Shown: piece after piece, positions 22,321 to 35,345 of the stretch
Numbering within the stretch: the first letter of the stretch is position 1
Layout of the letters: every line of letters begins with the position of its first letter
Source: Epiperipatus broadwayi
Lineage: Eukaryota > Onychophora > Udeonychophora > Euonychophora > Peripatidae
Assembly (NCBI GenBank): GCA_028023455.1
Contig: JAQFVV010006231.1
Coordinates: 4,790,036 to 4,854,035, forward strand
DNA length: 64,000 nucleotides
Reading direction: 5' to 3'
Notes under the pieces: generated by a model
The model's input: the letters and a program-made list of their open reading frames with translations, nothing else
Told to the model about the DNA's origin: nothing
Database searches by the model: none
Position numbers and translations under genes: made by a program

Positions 22321-23844
22321 GAAGATATGCAAAGAAAGTGAAAGAGAAGAATAATAGAATATACTTCTAATAATTATCTTCATCATTATTGGTTAAAAAT
22401 TAATGTATAAACTTCATGGTTTATGTCCACAATGTAATACCTCTTTCCCAAGCAAACTGATGCAGTATATTTTTATTGATTGTTGCAAGTATTCAAATCA
22501 ACTAAGATTCACCAAGAAATATCCAAAATCAGCATAATATCTATTATTAAAATAGTGTGTGGAATTTAGAACAAATAGATATTCTGAGAGTTTTACATGG
22601 AAAGATTTTTAAAAAATTTTAATTTGTGGAGCAGTAAGGTACAAATATATCATGATTAAGAGGTATTAAAATAAAGGAAGGGAAATTAATGTTTTCTTAT
22701 CTAGTTGATAATTAAGAAAGAAATGAAAGTAATAAATCAGTATTGAAGTAAGAAAAACCTAAAACATGATCTCAATCTATCAAGAGATTGGAACCTTGCT
22801 AGACTGGTTGATTTTCTCTAGTGAAAGTTGCTGAACAGCGCAACCAGCCTTATCATTAAAAATGATACACCTTCATCTACCTTAAGGACAAGCTTGTCAA
22901 CAGAGAATATTGTTGAATGACTTTATAAGAATGTTTCAGTCATCAATCTATGCAATACAATCTAATATTACCAGTGAAATAACCACAATAAAACATCTAT
23001 AAAAATATAGTTTTACTCCATTATTTCTATTCAAGTCTCAACTTTATTTCAGATTTAGTTTTCCAGTACTACTTTTACCTAATAAGTGCATTATCCTTGA
23101 GTTTGACAATTGAATGTATCTTAATGATTCAGTATACATATATAAAAATTATTTTACTTATTGCACAGAATCTACCTAATGTTGATATAAAAAACTTTTT
23201 AGAGAATTGGTTTAAATCAAGGTGTTTTCTGTAAGTGCATGTACATAATATATATATATATTGCATCTGTGTTGATTTTAAATATTAAAAGTTAATCTTG
23301 CAGCAGTAACCATTTGAAAAATTTAATAATTATTTTGAGTTAAACTTGAAAAATGTTAAGCAGAAATCTATAGAGATTAAACAGCTTACAATTCTATAAA
23401 AATAAATGGATTTATTTAATTTTATTGTTTTTCTATTATAATTTTTAAAAAATAGATTTTAGTTTAAATTATTTAAATAATTTAATAATCTAGTAATTTG
23501 ATTATCTAATAAGTCAATAAAGAGCAGGATTGGCATCTTTAAATTGATTTATACCTAAAATACGTATAGACTAACTAAATCAAAATTTAGTTACAAAATA
23601 ATCAGATTTTTTACCATTTAATTATTTTGATATATCATTCCAAAGAATTAGTATATTGATAAAGACGCATTATATGAAAATTGATTAAGGGGAATAAAAG
23701 GAAAGTAATCCATATAATAATTTTACATAGTTAAATATGATTAATGTAAAGTTAATCATATTAAATAAAAATAAATGAATCCATATAGATTCAAAGTCAA
23801 CAAATTACTTAACCTTAATAAGTAATTTCAAAATAATAATCATA
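22321..23844. other. Intergenic DNA, no feature assigned
   Basis: AT-rich. A GC-richer patch at about 22770-22880 contains GACTGGTTG and CAACCAGCC in opposite orientation, perhaps part of an old foldback. No genes. Confidence 0.45.
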
Positions 23845-24337
23845 GTGAGCCTTGAATCAAATCCCTACCGTGGCACCGACAATTTTGGCTTGAAATAATA
23901 GTATTGACAAAGTTACATATAGTGCGGCCAATCGTTGGACATGAATTATAAATTCCTTATCGTGAAAGCCCCGAATCATAGATTGTATATTGTTATATAT
24001 ATATGATAAATAATCTCAATTATTAAAGGATATAATAATAGATCGTAAAATGATGAATAAAAATGAATAAAGACATTGAAATTTAATAATTAAAATTTAA
24101 ATAGAAGAGTCAGTCGCTTAAACATATAATTTTAAAAATAGGCATTAAAATTTTAACATACAAAAAGTAGGAAAAGTTAAATTACATTGAAGAAAAAGAC
24201 ATAGTATGAAATTCAATTATTAAAGGATATTATAATAATAATGAGATCATAAAATTATATTGAATAATTCAAGGCTCACAATAATCCTACCGTTACATAT
24301 GACCCATATGTAATGGTAGGGATTTCCTGAGGAAATC
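23845..24337. repeat. MITE-like element with nested inverted repeats
   Basis: GTGAGCCTTGAAT at 23845-23857 is inverted at 24267-24279, and AATCCCTACC near 23862 is inverted at about 24316-24325. The right side holds two adjacent short palindromes: 24286-24320 (CCTACCGTTACATATG ... CATATGTAATGGTAGG) and 24321-24337 (GATTTCCTGAGGAAATC). An internal motif ATTATTAAAGGATAT occurs twice, near 24020 and 24220. No certain target duplication. Confidence 0.5.
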
Positions 24338-25029
24338 TTAAGGTGGTCGCATCTCTATAATCACATCTTCAAATAGGATGCTGTGAATAAAATGATCTAA
24401 ACTTAATCTAAAATTTAACCTAATTCAATTTTAATAACTTAATATTAAATATCTAGTATAGATACAATTTATAATAAATCATTCACCTTTATCATTTTTT
24501 CCTTTATATTCGGATTTCAAACTCCGGAAGGAGTTGCGGATTATTGTGTGAAAGTCTGCTCATATACCCTATATACAGGTATATAATAAGCCTCTTTCAG
24601 TTATTAAATTGTAAAAAAAATATTAGTACATTTTATGTGGATTTTTTTTTTTTTTTTTGGAAATGTGACAAATTATCCATTCTAAAATTAATTATATATT
24701 TTTTTAAAAAAACTATCAAATATTAAAAAATTACTTTCTGTTACTGTGTTTTATTATTCTATATAAAGTAAAATATCCTATTTTCACACTTCTTCAAAGC
24801 ATAAAATTTTATTTTAATTTTCAATCTAGCAATTGTCTTCGGAAATGAATAATTACATATTTTGTTACTTTTTAAATGTTATTTACTTTTATATAAAAGG
24901 CCAATTCCATTTGTATATGCATATTTTTCATCTATGAATAGCATATTTTTATTATAATAATTTTTAATAATAAACAGACAGTTGTAAAAGATTGGCTTTT
25001 CTTACCCCCCCCCCCCAGAAAAAAACGCC
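24338..25029. other. Intergenic DNA with homopolymer runs
   Basis: AT-rich, with a T run near 24643-24658 and a C run at about 25005-25017 next to the start of the LINE copy. No gene. Confidence 0.5.
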
Positions 25030-27100
25030 CAGAAATGACTTGTTTTAGCAATACAAACCAATATGTGAATTACAAGTACATCCACATATAGAACATGCTG
25101 ATCTATTTTTCTGTTTAATTGATGTTTTATGGTGTTGTCTTTTAATTTCTTCCATGAAGTGTCTTATGAAGTCTTGCATCTGTCCAATCCAAAAAATGTA
25201 TTTTTACAAGAGTAGACTAGTCTCACATCCAGCCAGTTAAAAAATATGTTGATTGGTTCCATGTTTAAAATTTAAAGAGCATCTTTAAATGAAACTTTTC
25301 TCATGTATTTACATTGCATCGATTGGTATCCAAATTTCATTTCTATACAAGAAGTATTTCTTTGTGAAAACTTGTTAAAATCAGCAGCAGCCCATTGGAG
25401 TCTGTCGTACCTCAACATTTAGGTTTGTCTTTTTATTTCTAAAATTACTAAAGTATTTAAACCAGTTTGTTTTCTCAAGTTGATAACCATCCAAACAAAG
25501 TTGCTGAGGATTTTTCTTACATCATTGACTGATAAAGAACCATAGTTTTTTTTTAATATTAATTAATAAACCAAAGCCTATATTGTATTCAAAATATTAA
25601 ATACATTTTATAAATCATCTTTTGAATGGGCAAAAATAGCACAATCACCAGCATATTGTAAATTTAAAAATTAAGAAATTCTTATTTTTGCTTTTAATTC
25701 ATTCAAATTAAAATTTTCATTATCCAATCTGTATTGCCACCTATGAACAATGCCAAATACTACTGCTATAAAAATTGAAAACAATGCTGGAGTAAGTGTA
25801 CAGCTTAGTTTAAAACCAGTTTTCATTTTGAATGCCCCAGATTTTCCTCTAGTAATAAAGCCCTTTCACTTCATTGTGTAGAAACTGTGTAATGTGAATA
25901 AATTTTGGTGGATAATGATGCCATAGACCTGTCCTATTATATAAATCACACCTTTGATATTAATTCTTTTCTTGCATTTGCCTGGTAACAAAAACTACGT
26001 CCACAGTGCTTCACTCTAAAAAAACATAGAGTCTAGTAATCATTCAAATAATCTTCAAAATTTTTGAAAATACTTATGTTGTAGTGGATAATAATGATAT
26101 TCCCTGATAATTATAGCACTTTTGTTTATTCCCTTTGCTTTAAAAAATTGGAACAATCAAAGCATCCTTAAAAATGGGTGATACAACTTTGTGAGTCCAT
26201 ATCTAAAAAATTTCAATATTTTTGAAAAGTAGCATTTAAATCCAGATATTTCATCAAGCATTTACATTTTTAAGATTACAAAGAGTCATTTCGATTTCAT
26301 TAAGCTGACTATCTTTGTCCAAATCTAAATAAATTGAATGGACATATTGTTAAGTCATCACCTCAATTTTTGTATCATTAATCAAAAGGTGTTCAAAATA
26401 TTGTCATGTAAGAGTATCATTGATGGATTTAATAAGATTGTGATGTTTTTCTAGTTCATTATGTTGCATTTAATGCATCAAAAAGATTTTAATCAGGGAA
26501 TGTCTACCTTCTTGGAAGAAAATTCCATGCTTCAGTAATATGAATCATGAAAATCTAATTAGCAATTTTACTGTGTAATATCTTGAAATTTAATGCATAT
26601 AGTATATCCTTTTAAAGAAACGTCAAATGTGAATAAGATTTGAATAAATATATCTTTTAATTATACTATGAGTGTACTAATCTATGATATGTTCAGTAAT
26701 CTGCTTGTAAATGTTCACATAATGTGAGCATTATATTCTGATTCCCAACTATAATGCAATTATTAAATAGTATTGTTTTGAGCATTGATGTGTTTGTGGT
26801 TTTTATTTCAGCTTTTCTCCTAAACAGTTTGATAATCTATGTGTAGTGCAAAAATTCATATAACTTTTGGCAAAAGTCTATTTCTGCCAATATGTACATT
26901 AAAGTCTCCAAGAAGAAAAAATCTTTTAATGATATTGCTGTAGTAGTGCTATACAATGAAGCACCTATTTTGCAAGGTAATTTTTAATATTAGCCTCTCA
27001 TTGATATAAGGAAATCCATTAATAGATGATACTCATTAGAGTTTAAAGTAAACCAATACCGTGCTTTTTTTTTTCACTCATCTGTCTTTTCTAAAAAAAT
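25030..27100 (-). mobile_element. Old LINE, family B copy 1 (endonuclease, RT, C-terminal zinc finger)
   Basis: In minus-strand reading there is an AP-endonuclease motif LLGDFNVHIGRNR (plus-strand 26879-26915), an RT catalytic box YAGDCAIFAHSKDDL (25614-25657, with FADD changed to YAGD), and near the 3' end a CSICGCTCNSHIGLY finger remnant (about 25050-25105). This order is that of the widespread animal LINEs whose proteins are often mis-annotated as craniofacial development protein 2-like. Many stops and frameshifts are present. It aligns over its length with 31985-34690, so the two are copies of one family. Ends are approximate. Confidence 0.7.
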
Positions 27101-27696
27101 TTACTAAGAACATTATTTAATCAAGATAAAAAAATTTGAAAATTTTAATTAAGATAATATTTATAAATATATAGATATTGAATTTGAGTTTTATGTAAAA
27201 TGTTTAAGTAATATCTAAAATGTAGCAAAATATGTACTGTTGGTTTATGCTCTATTCATTGGAGCCAATCTCCACATAATGTAGCAAAGAAAAATGTTAC
27301 ATATTTTTTGTAAAATTAAAAACCAATATATTTGAAAAATCTGAAAATAATGTTTAATAAACAAACTGATTTTTAAGAAAGATGATCAATACAAACATTG
27401 ACTTCATCATTCTTGTGAAAAATATGAATGTGGAGAGTGGCTTCATCAAGGGATATGACATTCTGTACTAGCAGCAAGTGGTATCTAATACATAAACATA
27501 AGCTTTGAGACACCACAGAAATCATCCTGCTACTTTAGGAGTTCAAATGACTAAATGTGAAAACTAGCAACAAGTGCTTTTCCTTGATGCTAACATTATA
27601 CATTCAACCTACACTCACTTTAGTAGATACAAAGGAATTTAAAATGGGGATTAACAGTTTTTCTTTTAATTAATAAAAAGATAAATTATTATAATT
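27101..27696. other. Intergenic DNA, no feature assigned
   Basis: AT-rich sequence 5' of LINE B copy 1. It may include unrecognised LINE sequence. No gene. Confidence 0.4.
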
Positions 27697-27755
27697 AGAA
27701 GGGATTTAAACTCGGACTTTCAAACTCCCTAAGCTAACCACTCCATCTAATATAA
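27697..27755 (-). repeat. tRNA-derived SINE head
   Basis: The minus strand reads GGAGTGGTTAGCTTAGGGAG (A-box-like) and, 30 bases on, GAGTTTAAATCCC (B-box-like). The spacing and order fit a decayed pol III promoter from a tRNA. No full cloverleaf, so a SINE or tRNA pseudogene, not a working tRNA. Confidence 0.45.
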
Positions 27756-28079
27756 CTAGCATGCATTAACACGTGAAAAAAATAAATATTCTCCAATTTA
27801 TTGTTTTATTTTTTAATTTGCATGTATCAAAACCAAAAAGTATTCATTAAATAATTTCTTCTTAGTCTTTTTTAAACATTATAGAATTAATTTTATTAAA
27901 TGTATTTAAAAAAAAACACCCTTATTTTAGACAATATTTTTCTTTCTTTGCTATATTAATAGTTGAGGTTTGTAAAAATCAGGAATAAAATACTTGCTAA
28001 CTAGAGACATTTATAATTTATTTTAAATAATATATTTTTTTGTGTATTCATGTCTACTTTTAAAGCTTTAAATATATAT

Positions 28080-28480
28080 GTCTACACATACTGTTGTGCG
28101 CCATAAGGTCAATCCATTATAAAATTTCTGATTCAATATTATCAATTCCTGTTGCATTATCTTTTGATAAAAATCTCATAATATGATCCTCCATTATTAA
28201 GTTCTATGAAACTGATTTTATCAAAAGTGTCCTGGTTAATGCTTTTTGTGGTACATATTTCTCTCTATCTGATTTTTTATTTTTTGCAAAATTTAATTGT
28301 AACTGATATACTTTGTTTTTAAGACTGCTTATTTTTTTAAAGCTTGATTTCATTTTCACTGTTTTGGAAATATAAAAATATTTAGCTCTTTCTTCCTGAC
28401 TGTTCTTTAGAATTTCTTATTCAGTTCCTCAAAAGATTTTTATTTTCTTAACTTCACTTTTCTCATTTATGCAATGTTAT
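28080..28480 (-). mobile_element. LINE fragment (endonuclease/RT linker)
   Basis: Minus-strand reading gives RFLSKDNATGIDNIESEIL near 28125-28180. This resembles the 'K.NKA.G.D.I..E.LK' segment at the start of LINE RT domains, preceded by basic helical sequence with stops. The family is undetermined. It may be a separate relic, since family B copy 1 already has its own endonuclease downstream. Confidence 0.4.
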
Positions 28481-31435
28481 AAGTAAGTATATAAAATATA
28501 TTGCTTTTTCACTACAAAAATTCTCAGACTTCAACAACAATGCATGAAAAAAGAAACAATAGGACCACGAATTCTGCTATATCTACATGACTTCAATATA
28601 CACTATCCAATAAAAAACATTAAATTACCAAATTTTATGATATTCAAGCAGCCATTTTTTCCTCATTGCTTTATGTGATCACATTAAAAAGTAAAACAAA
28701 TAAATTTTACAGCATACCAATAACCATTTTTCTGTCTCAGAGCACCATACACAATTATATGTTATTAAAATTTCTTTACATTGAAAGCACACACATTTTG
28801 TTCTTTATTATCTTTTCTGAATTTAATGTGCAATATATTTTAGTAATAAAATCTTTTTTGAGCATAAAGCAAAAAGTTTTACAAAATTTTGGAACTTAGT
28901 AAAACTTGATACTGATTTAAAGTCAAACCAGTTAGAGAGATCCTAATTTTTTGATGGCAAGAGTCAGACATTTCACTTTTAAAATAAAAATATAGAAGTT
29001 GTGGGTTTTTTTACTTCAAGGAATGTTTGAATAAATACATGCAACCAGAAAAAATGTTTAAATGTGTCTTCTCAATTTATATTATTTTAAAATTTTGTTT
29101 ATACTATAATATTAATTTATATATGCATATTATACATATAAAAAAAGCATCTGTTATATATATGTGTGTGTTGAAAAGCACTATATTTACAATTCAATAA
29201 ATTACATATTTTAATCAATGCTTATCAACAAAATGTAAGCTATTATATGTGTTTGTACATGAGGAGGGGGGGGCTTGAAACTAAATATAACATAGTTTGT
29301 GGCTTGATTTTACTTCTATGTACAAGATATCTTTGAAATATTAGGAACTTTCCATCTAAAGTGTCTGTTTAACAAACACAACAGGTAAATATTTTTTATT
29401 GGGGACTTTTTTGTAACAAAATCTAACTGAAAATATGCCACATTAAGTATACCTAACTGATTAGACCTGATATGCAATTGCAAATCCAAGACTTTACTGA
29501 TAGAGGCTATGTCAAATGTGCTAACATTGAGTCCATAAACTGATCAGAGATTGGACCGTGAATTGCATAAAATATTCATTTTTGTGTGAATGCAATCAAT
29601 AGCTCATATTTTACTTTCAAAATAATATATTATTATTTTGACTTCAATTTTTCTCGGGAATCAATCTCAATTGGATAATGGCCCGCTTGCTTTTTAAAAA
29701 TGAATCTTGGATATATCACAACTGATTTTAAAAAACCAACATCACAAGGTGAAAGGAAAAATGACTTATGACATTAACAAAGTAAATATTTTAAACAATG
29801 TAAAAAGATTGAATCCTTTAATTAATATACAAAAGTTACTACATTTCATTATACAAAACAAAATTACATGAAATTAAGTTACACAACATTTATTCACTAT
29901 ATCTATAGATCTGCAGTAGAATAAACTGTAGTTTTGATATAGTTTGTGTCAACAATTAATTTATTTATACTTCTATGCTTTGAAGGCATTCGAAAGTGCT
30001 TTTCTTTTAATATTTCTTGGTTTTATAATCTCTCATTCTGAGAGACATCTTTTACATTCAAGCATTTTTGTAAATCTGAATTATTCTCCATTCCTATTCT
30101 TTTCCTTTCAGAAGACTACTTTTTTTTATCAACTGAAACTTATGCTTTTTCCTCTCTTGCCATTAGGTTCTTTAGAATTCATTCTATCTGATATTTGTTT
30201 TTTAAGTATGGAAAAATAGTATCAATTTTACATTTGAAATTTAATCTAAAACAATAAACTATCAGGACTCATTTTTCAAAAGCCCCAAATAAAAATCTTT
30301 TGTTTTATTATGACTAAAATTGATGAATTCAATTGTTCTAGATTTTTTTTCACAATTCAGTAAATCTGAAGAGATATTTGTTTATAGCAAAGCCCTGAAT
30401 GTGTTATGCTCAACATAAACTATAGCAGTAATACTCTATGGGAAGCCTTAAATCTAGTATCTCCAATATTAACAAATTCTTTCAGAAATGAAATTTACTG
30501 AAAATGCATTTTCTTAAGGAAAAAAGTTATTGATGCATAGAAAATAATGTTAAGAATTGATTAAATACATGAAATATTTTGATGATTTAATTGCTGAAAA
30601 AATTCAAAACCAGCATTTTAAAAATTGATAAATAATAATACACTTTAAAAGTTTCAGTTTTATAATCATTTTTAAAAATATATTCAGTTATGCAAAAGAG
30701 AAGTCTGTTGTTTTACATATATGGAATTGGCTATTCAGAAGATCAATATTGCTTATGCAGATTCATCCAATAATGGTTTTAAAAGTAAAATATGATAGAA
30801 CCTAGAATAACTAAAAAATTCCAAATATTGATAAATGGATTTTATGCCCATAGGAGTATGACACTTTCCTGACAATGGCAGCTGCACTACATTGTATTTA
30901 TTTTTATAATCAATATATTAACTCTTATTTGACTAAATTAAGTTAAACATAAGATAATAGAAAGAAAAAAAAGTATAAGCTTGTAAGAGACATGAAAAAA
31001 CTTCCCACATTTCATCTACCCAAATTTGCATTTGAAACTGAACATGGCAACAGGCATTATATCATAATTTTAAACTGAAAATTAATTACACAAATATTTT
31101 TAATGGAATACGATAATATGAAAGTTTTATTTTCAATTGTAAACTTTTCCATAATAATTTTTCAGAATTTAAATTGTGAAAATGTACAATAGAAGTGGAT
31201 ATATATATATAAATAATGAAAATTATAATAATAATAAATTTTCAAAAATTTGGATCATCCTATATATACATATATAATAATAAACTTTTAATCAATCGAA
31301 GTAATAGACAACTCGTTTGTATGCAATTTAATATCAAATCAATTGATTGAGAGTTTATAACTTTTTTGACATTATAAGCATAATTTACTAAAAAGTGACT
31401 AAAAGAAATTATATCTAATGTACGCTATATATTTA
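28481..31435. other. Intergenic DNA, no gene recognised
   Basis: AT-rich with TA microsatellites (near 29130-29160 and 31200) and a G run near 29268. Frames at 28666-28899 and 29944-30219 are Leu/Phe/Ile-rich translations of AT-rich DNA and are not called. Confidence 0.5.
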
Positions 31436-31879
31436 TATATGTAATATTCAAATCAAAATACAGTAAAATTCACAAATTATAGTTATTTGATTAGAAGTAC
31501 TTTCGACTATACATCTTGTAGTTTTTATCAACTATATAACATTGAATAATCAAAACAAGACATCCTTTCACAATACCCATAGTTCAATTTAGTTTAGTTC
31601 TCCCACAATTCTGTTTTTTTAACATTTGATGATTGCCGATTCATTAACATTTGACAATTTCTTGAAATCAACATAGCCTCTTTTATTTTACATTTATTGT
31701 GGCAACATTCAATTTGAACTATGAGTATTGTGAAAGGATGTCTCGTTTTGATTATTCAATATTATATAGTTGATAAAGATTACAAGATGTATAGTCGAAA
31801 GTACTTCTAATAAATAACTATAAATTATGTGAATTTTCCTGTATTTTGATATATAAATTGATTTGAATATTACATATAT
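31436..31879. repeat. Foldback element with about 150-bp arms
   Basis: 31436-31590 and 31711-31879 are reverse complements with few mismatches and one small indel (GTAATATTCAAATCAA ... CATCCTTTCACAATACCCAT and its complement). The 120-bp centre has no recognised content. The outermost bases are TA-rich, so a target duplication cannot be judged. Confidence 0.8.
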
Positions 31880-31984
31880 TTTGGAAAGAATACAGACATC
31901 AAACTTTATTATATATATATAATAAATAGCAATTCCAAATAATAAAAAAAGGAGAAAAAAAAACTATTCTTGAAATGAGGTTTG

Positions 31985-34690
31985 CGATGACTATGCAAAC
32001 GAATTTATGAGCCACAAATATGTCCACATATAGAACATGTTAGTCCAATTTTCTGTTTATTTGATATTTTACAGCAGAAAAGTTTTCTTTCTCAAACATT
32101 TAAACATCATGTTTCTCCAATGTATTCTCAGCCATGTCTTCATAATGGAAACAATTGTCATACTTCTTTAGAATGTTTTTGAGATGATCTTACAGTATAG
32201 ATAGGATCTATCTCTCTTATGAAAAGTCCATGATCATGTTCACCATAAAACACCTTTATAGAAAGTCTTCCATTGTTGATTCATTTTACAATTCCAATCC
32301 AATGAAAATTGTGATTTTACAATAATGGACTCAATAGAATCATATCCAGCATAATGAAGAATATTGATTGGTTTTACATTTTAAAATTTTACAGAACATA
32401 CTTAAATGAAACTTTTTTAACATCTTTATATTGCACTGACAGAGTGATCATGTTTATCTTCCATACAATAAATTAGGCATGATAGTAATTCTATATACAG
32501 TTAACTTAGTTACTTTAGTTGTTTCACTGAGAAGAAATACTCTAATTTGTTAAAAGCAGTAAAAGTAAATCCACAATTTTTATTTATAAAATGACTAATG
32601 TATTTAAACTGATTTACATTCTCAAATTGATAAACTATTCTAGCTAAAAGTTGTTGAGGATTTTTCTTCCGACAAGTGCTGATAAACAACTTGGATTTTT
32701 TTAAATATTAATTAATAAAGCAAAATCTTTATAAGTTGCACTTAAAACATTAAGAATATTTTGTATATTATCTTTTGAACTGACAAAAATAGCACTATCA
32801 AAAAATCCACTATCAAACCTGCATTGTATATTGATCCCTGTTTGATTAAGATAATTGAAAATAATGTTGGAGTAAATGCATACCCTTGTTTAACACTAAT
32901 TTCACTTTAAAGGTCTCAGATTTTCCATCTGTAATAATAATGTCTTCTCATTTCATCATGTGGAAGTTGTATGATATTAATAAATTTTGGTGGTTAGCAA
33001 TGCTGTATATATGTCCTATTAATATGACTTGACCATATCAATAAAAGCAATATATAAATCACTCCTTTGGTACTGATTCTTTTCTTGTATTTGCCTGGCA
33101 ACAAAAATCATGTCTGCAGTTCTTGACTCTCTAAAACCACATAGAGTCTCTGGTAATCATTCACCTATAACTGAAAACAATATAATCAACAAAATTTTGA
33201 AAATACTTTTGCTGTAGTGGATAATAATGATATTTCATGATAAATACCGCAATCTTGTTTACTCCTTTGTTTTTAAAAATTGGAATAAAAGCATTATTAA
33301 GATTGAATAGCACAACTTCTTGGGCCTAAATATTCCTTTAAAAATTCCAATATTTTTGAAACTAATATATCCCACTATATTTTAAAACTTCCCCGGGTGT
33401 CAGGACTTGCAGACTTTCCCGTTTTAAGAATGCAATGAGCTGTTTTGACTATGCTTTGTCCAAATCTAAATGAATAGATAGAATGGATATATCATTAAAA
33501 GTTGTCATCTCAATTTTTGTAATATTATTCAAAAGATTATCAAAATACTCCTTCCATCTGTTCAAAATATTACTGTCATCATATAAGTGAATACCATTTT
33601 TGGATTAAGAGGATTGTGATAGTATTTTTCAGATCCATATATTATTTACAGTGTATCAAAAAAAGATGAATAATCTAAGATCAGTGAATGTATCTTTTTT
33701 TTTTGCTATTTTAATCCATCAATCGTTTTTAAGTCTTCTTGGACTTCTGCCTTCAGATCATTATATTTGCTATGAAGTTCCACAATTCTGAAAATGCCTT
33801 ATTATCTACATTTTAATTAAATCACTAATAATAAGTTCATTGTTAGAAAACAATCATGATTATTTTCTTTAGTGGATCCAAGAATAGATTTACTTATACC
33901 CTTAACACACTCCTTAAGAGAAATCAATATTTTAGTAATATGACAATCCCGAAGAGCCAAATTAGCAATTTGTGTTTAATAGCTGTTGAAATTTAATACA
34001 TGTAGTAGATTTTTCTCAAGAATGAAAATCAATTTTTTTGTGAAAATGATTGGAATATCTTTTTTAATGCAACTATTATTTTAATCTGAACTGTACTAAT
34101 TTATGATTCATCCAACAATCTGAGTTTGTAAGTGCTCAAGAAATGTGAACTTCTCTTATATTCTGATTTCTAACTATAATGTAATCTATTAAATGCTTGT
34201 TTTGGGTGTGGATACATTGATGTTGCTTTATAGTGACTTTTCTGCCTGAATAAAGTGTTTGTAATAAATCAGTTCATGTGTTATGCATAAATTCAATAAT
34301 AACCATTTGAATGTATTGTCCTTACACCATTATTTCCAATAAATATGTGCTTTAAAATCTCTAAGAACAAAAAGTCAACCTTTTAATGGTATTGCTATAA
34401 TATTATCCAACAAGGAATAAAAGCTTTCTTCTCTGAATCTAAGATTAGGGGATAGGCATTAATAAAAATGAGAACTAGTATGATTATGATTGGTGAGTTT
34501 AAGATCACTAGTCTTTCATTGACATAATGAGGAACTCAAACAATAGAATATACTAAGTTAGATTTTACAGCAAATCCAGCACCATGTATTCTTCTTTTAC
34601 TGACTGACCTGCCTTTCCAAAAAAACATGTCCACATTGAAAGACAAATTTTATTAAGAATAGCTATAGCAATCTCAAATTATTTTAAGCT
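31985..34690 (-). mobile_element. Old LINE, family B copy 2 (endonuclease through zinc finger)
   Basis: Minus-strand reading covers more of the endonuclease than copy 1: FFGKAGQSV / KGRSVSKRRIHGAGFAV near 34560-34640, NERLVILNSP, and TNTLFRQKSHYKATSMYPHP. An RT segment DMIFVARQIQEKNQYQR then LYIAFIDMVK lies at 33029-33113, and the end is TCSICGHICGS followed by IRLHSHRKP near 32000-32050 (a C2H2-type finger with one stop). Many stops and frameshifts. A parallel copy lies at 25030-27100. Ends are approximate. Confidence 0.75.
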
Positions 34691-35224
34691 CTTTAATCAC
34701 AAGTGCAGCCCTCCATTCTGCTCTTGAAGACTTTGTATCAAATAAAGTTCACACATGCCATGTATCTATATTTAAAAAAAATTAGATTTGTAAAATTTAC
34801 TTTTAATATTACAACTGCCTCTTGCTTTACCACTACTACTGATATTATTATTACTGATATTATTACTATTTTTATTATTCCTACAGCAGAAATGAGTAAT
34901 CTATTAGACCCAACAACCTAGCCAGACAGTGTGAGACAATCCATTTTTAGTCCACATTTTCTAGCTCATTTCACTTCTGTAGTTAGGCATTAAGATTCCT
35001 AAATAGAATTGCTTAAACATACAATCTTTCTCAGCCAACACTTTTTTTTCACATAAACTTATTCCAAATGGACTCATTAGTGCTTGTGTCACTTCAAGCA
35101 CACAAATTGCACCTAAGAATTGTGAGCCTATTAAGCCTTTTCCCTCATTGCTTTTTTAATAGTCGATGACTTGAACTAAAAATAAAGGGAAGAAAAAGGA
35201 AAATATAATTGGAAATACTGTGTA
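34691..35224. other. Intergenic DNA with an ATT/ACT-rich microsatellite patch
   Basis: A simple repeat of ATTATTACTGATATTATTA type lies at about 34830-34880. The frame that crosses it is not called a gene. Confidence 0.5.
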
Positions 35225-35345
35225 TGTAGTTAAAGGAAGGATATGTTGCATAAACATACAATCACATTGCTACAGTTAGGGTTGTGGGTTTGTGCCCCAC
35301 ATTGGGAACCATTTGTAATGGGAATCCTTTATAAAAAATAAAATA
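35225..35345 (+). repeat. Possible SINE fragment with a tRNA-like T arm
   Basis: GTGGGTTTGTGCCCCAC at about 35284-35300 forms a T-arm-like hairpin around a B-box-like GGTTTGTGCCCC. The upstream GCTACAGTTAGG could be a poor A box. Weak evidence. Confidence 0.3.

Noticed and set aside
20640-24000. CRISPR-like or origin-like spaced repeats
   Set aside because: No regular direct repeats with spacers were seen; the palindromes present are single hairpins in eukaryotic DNA.
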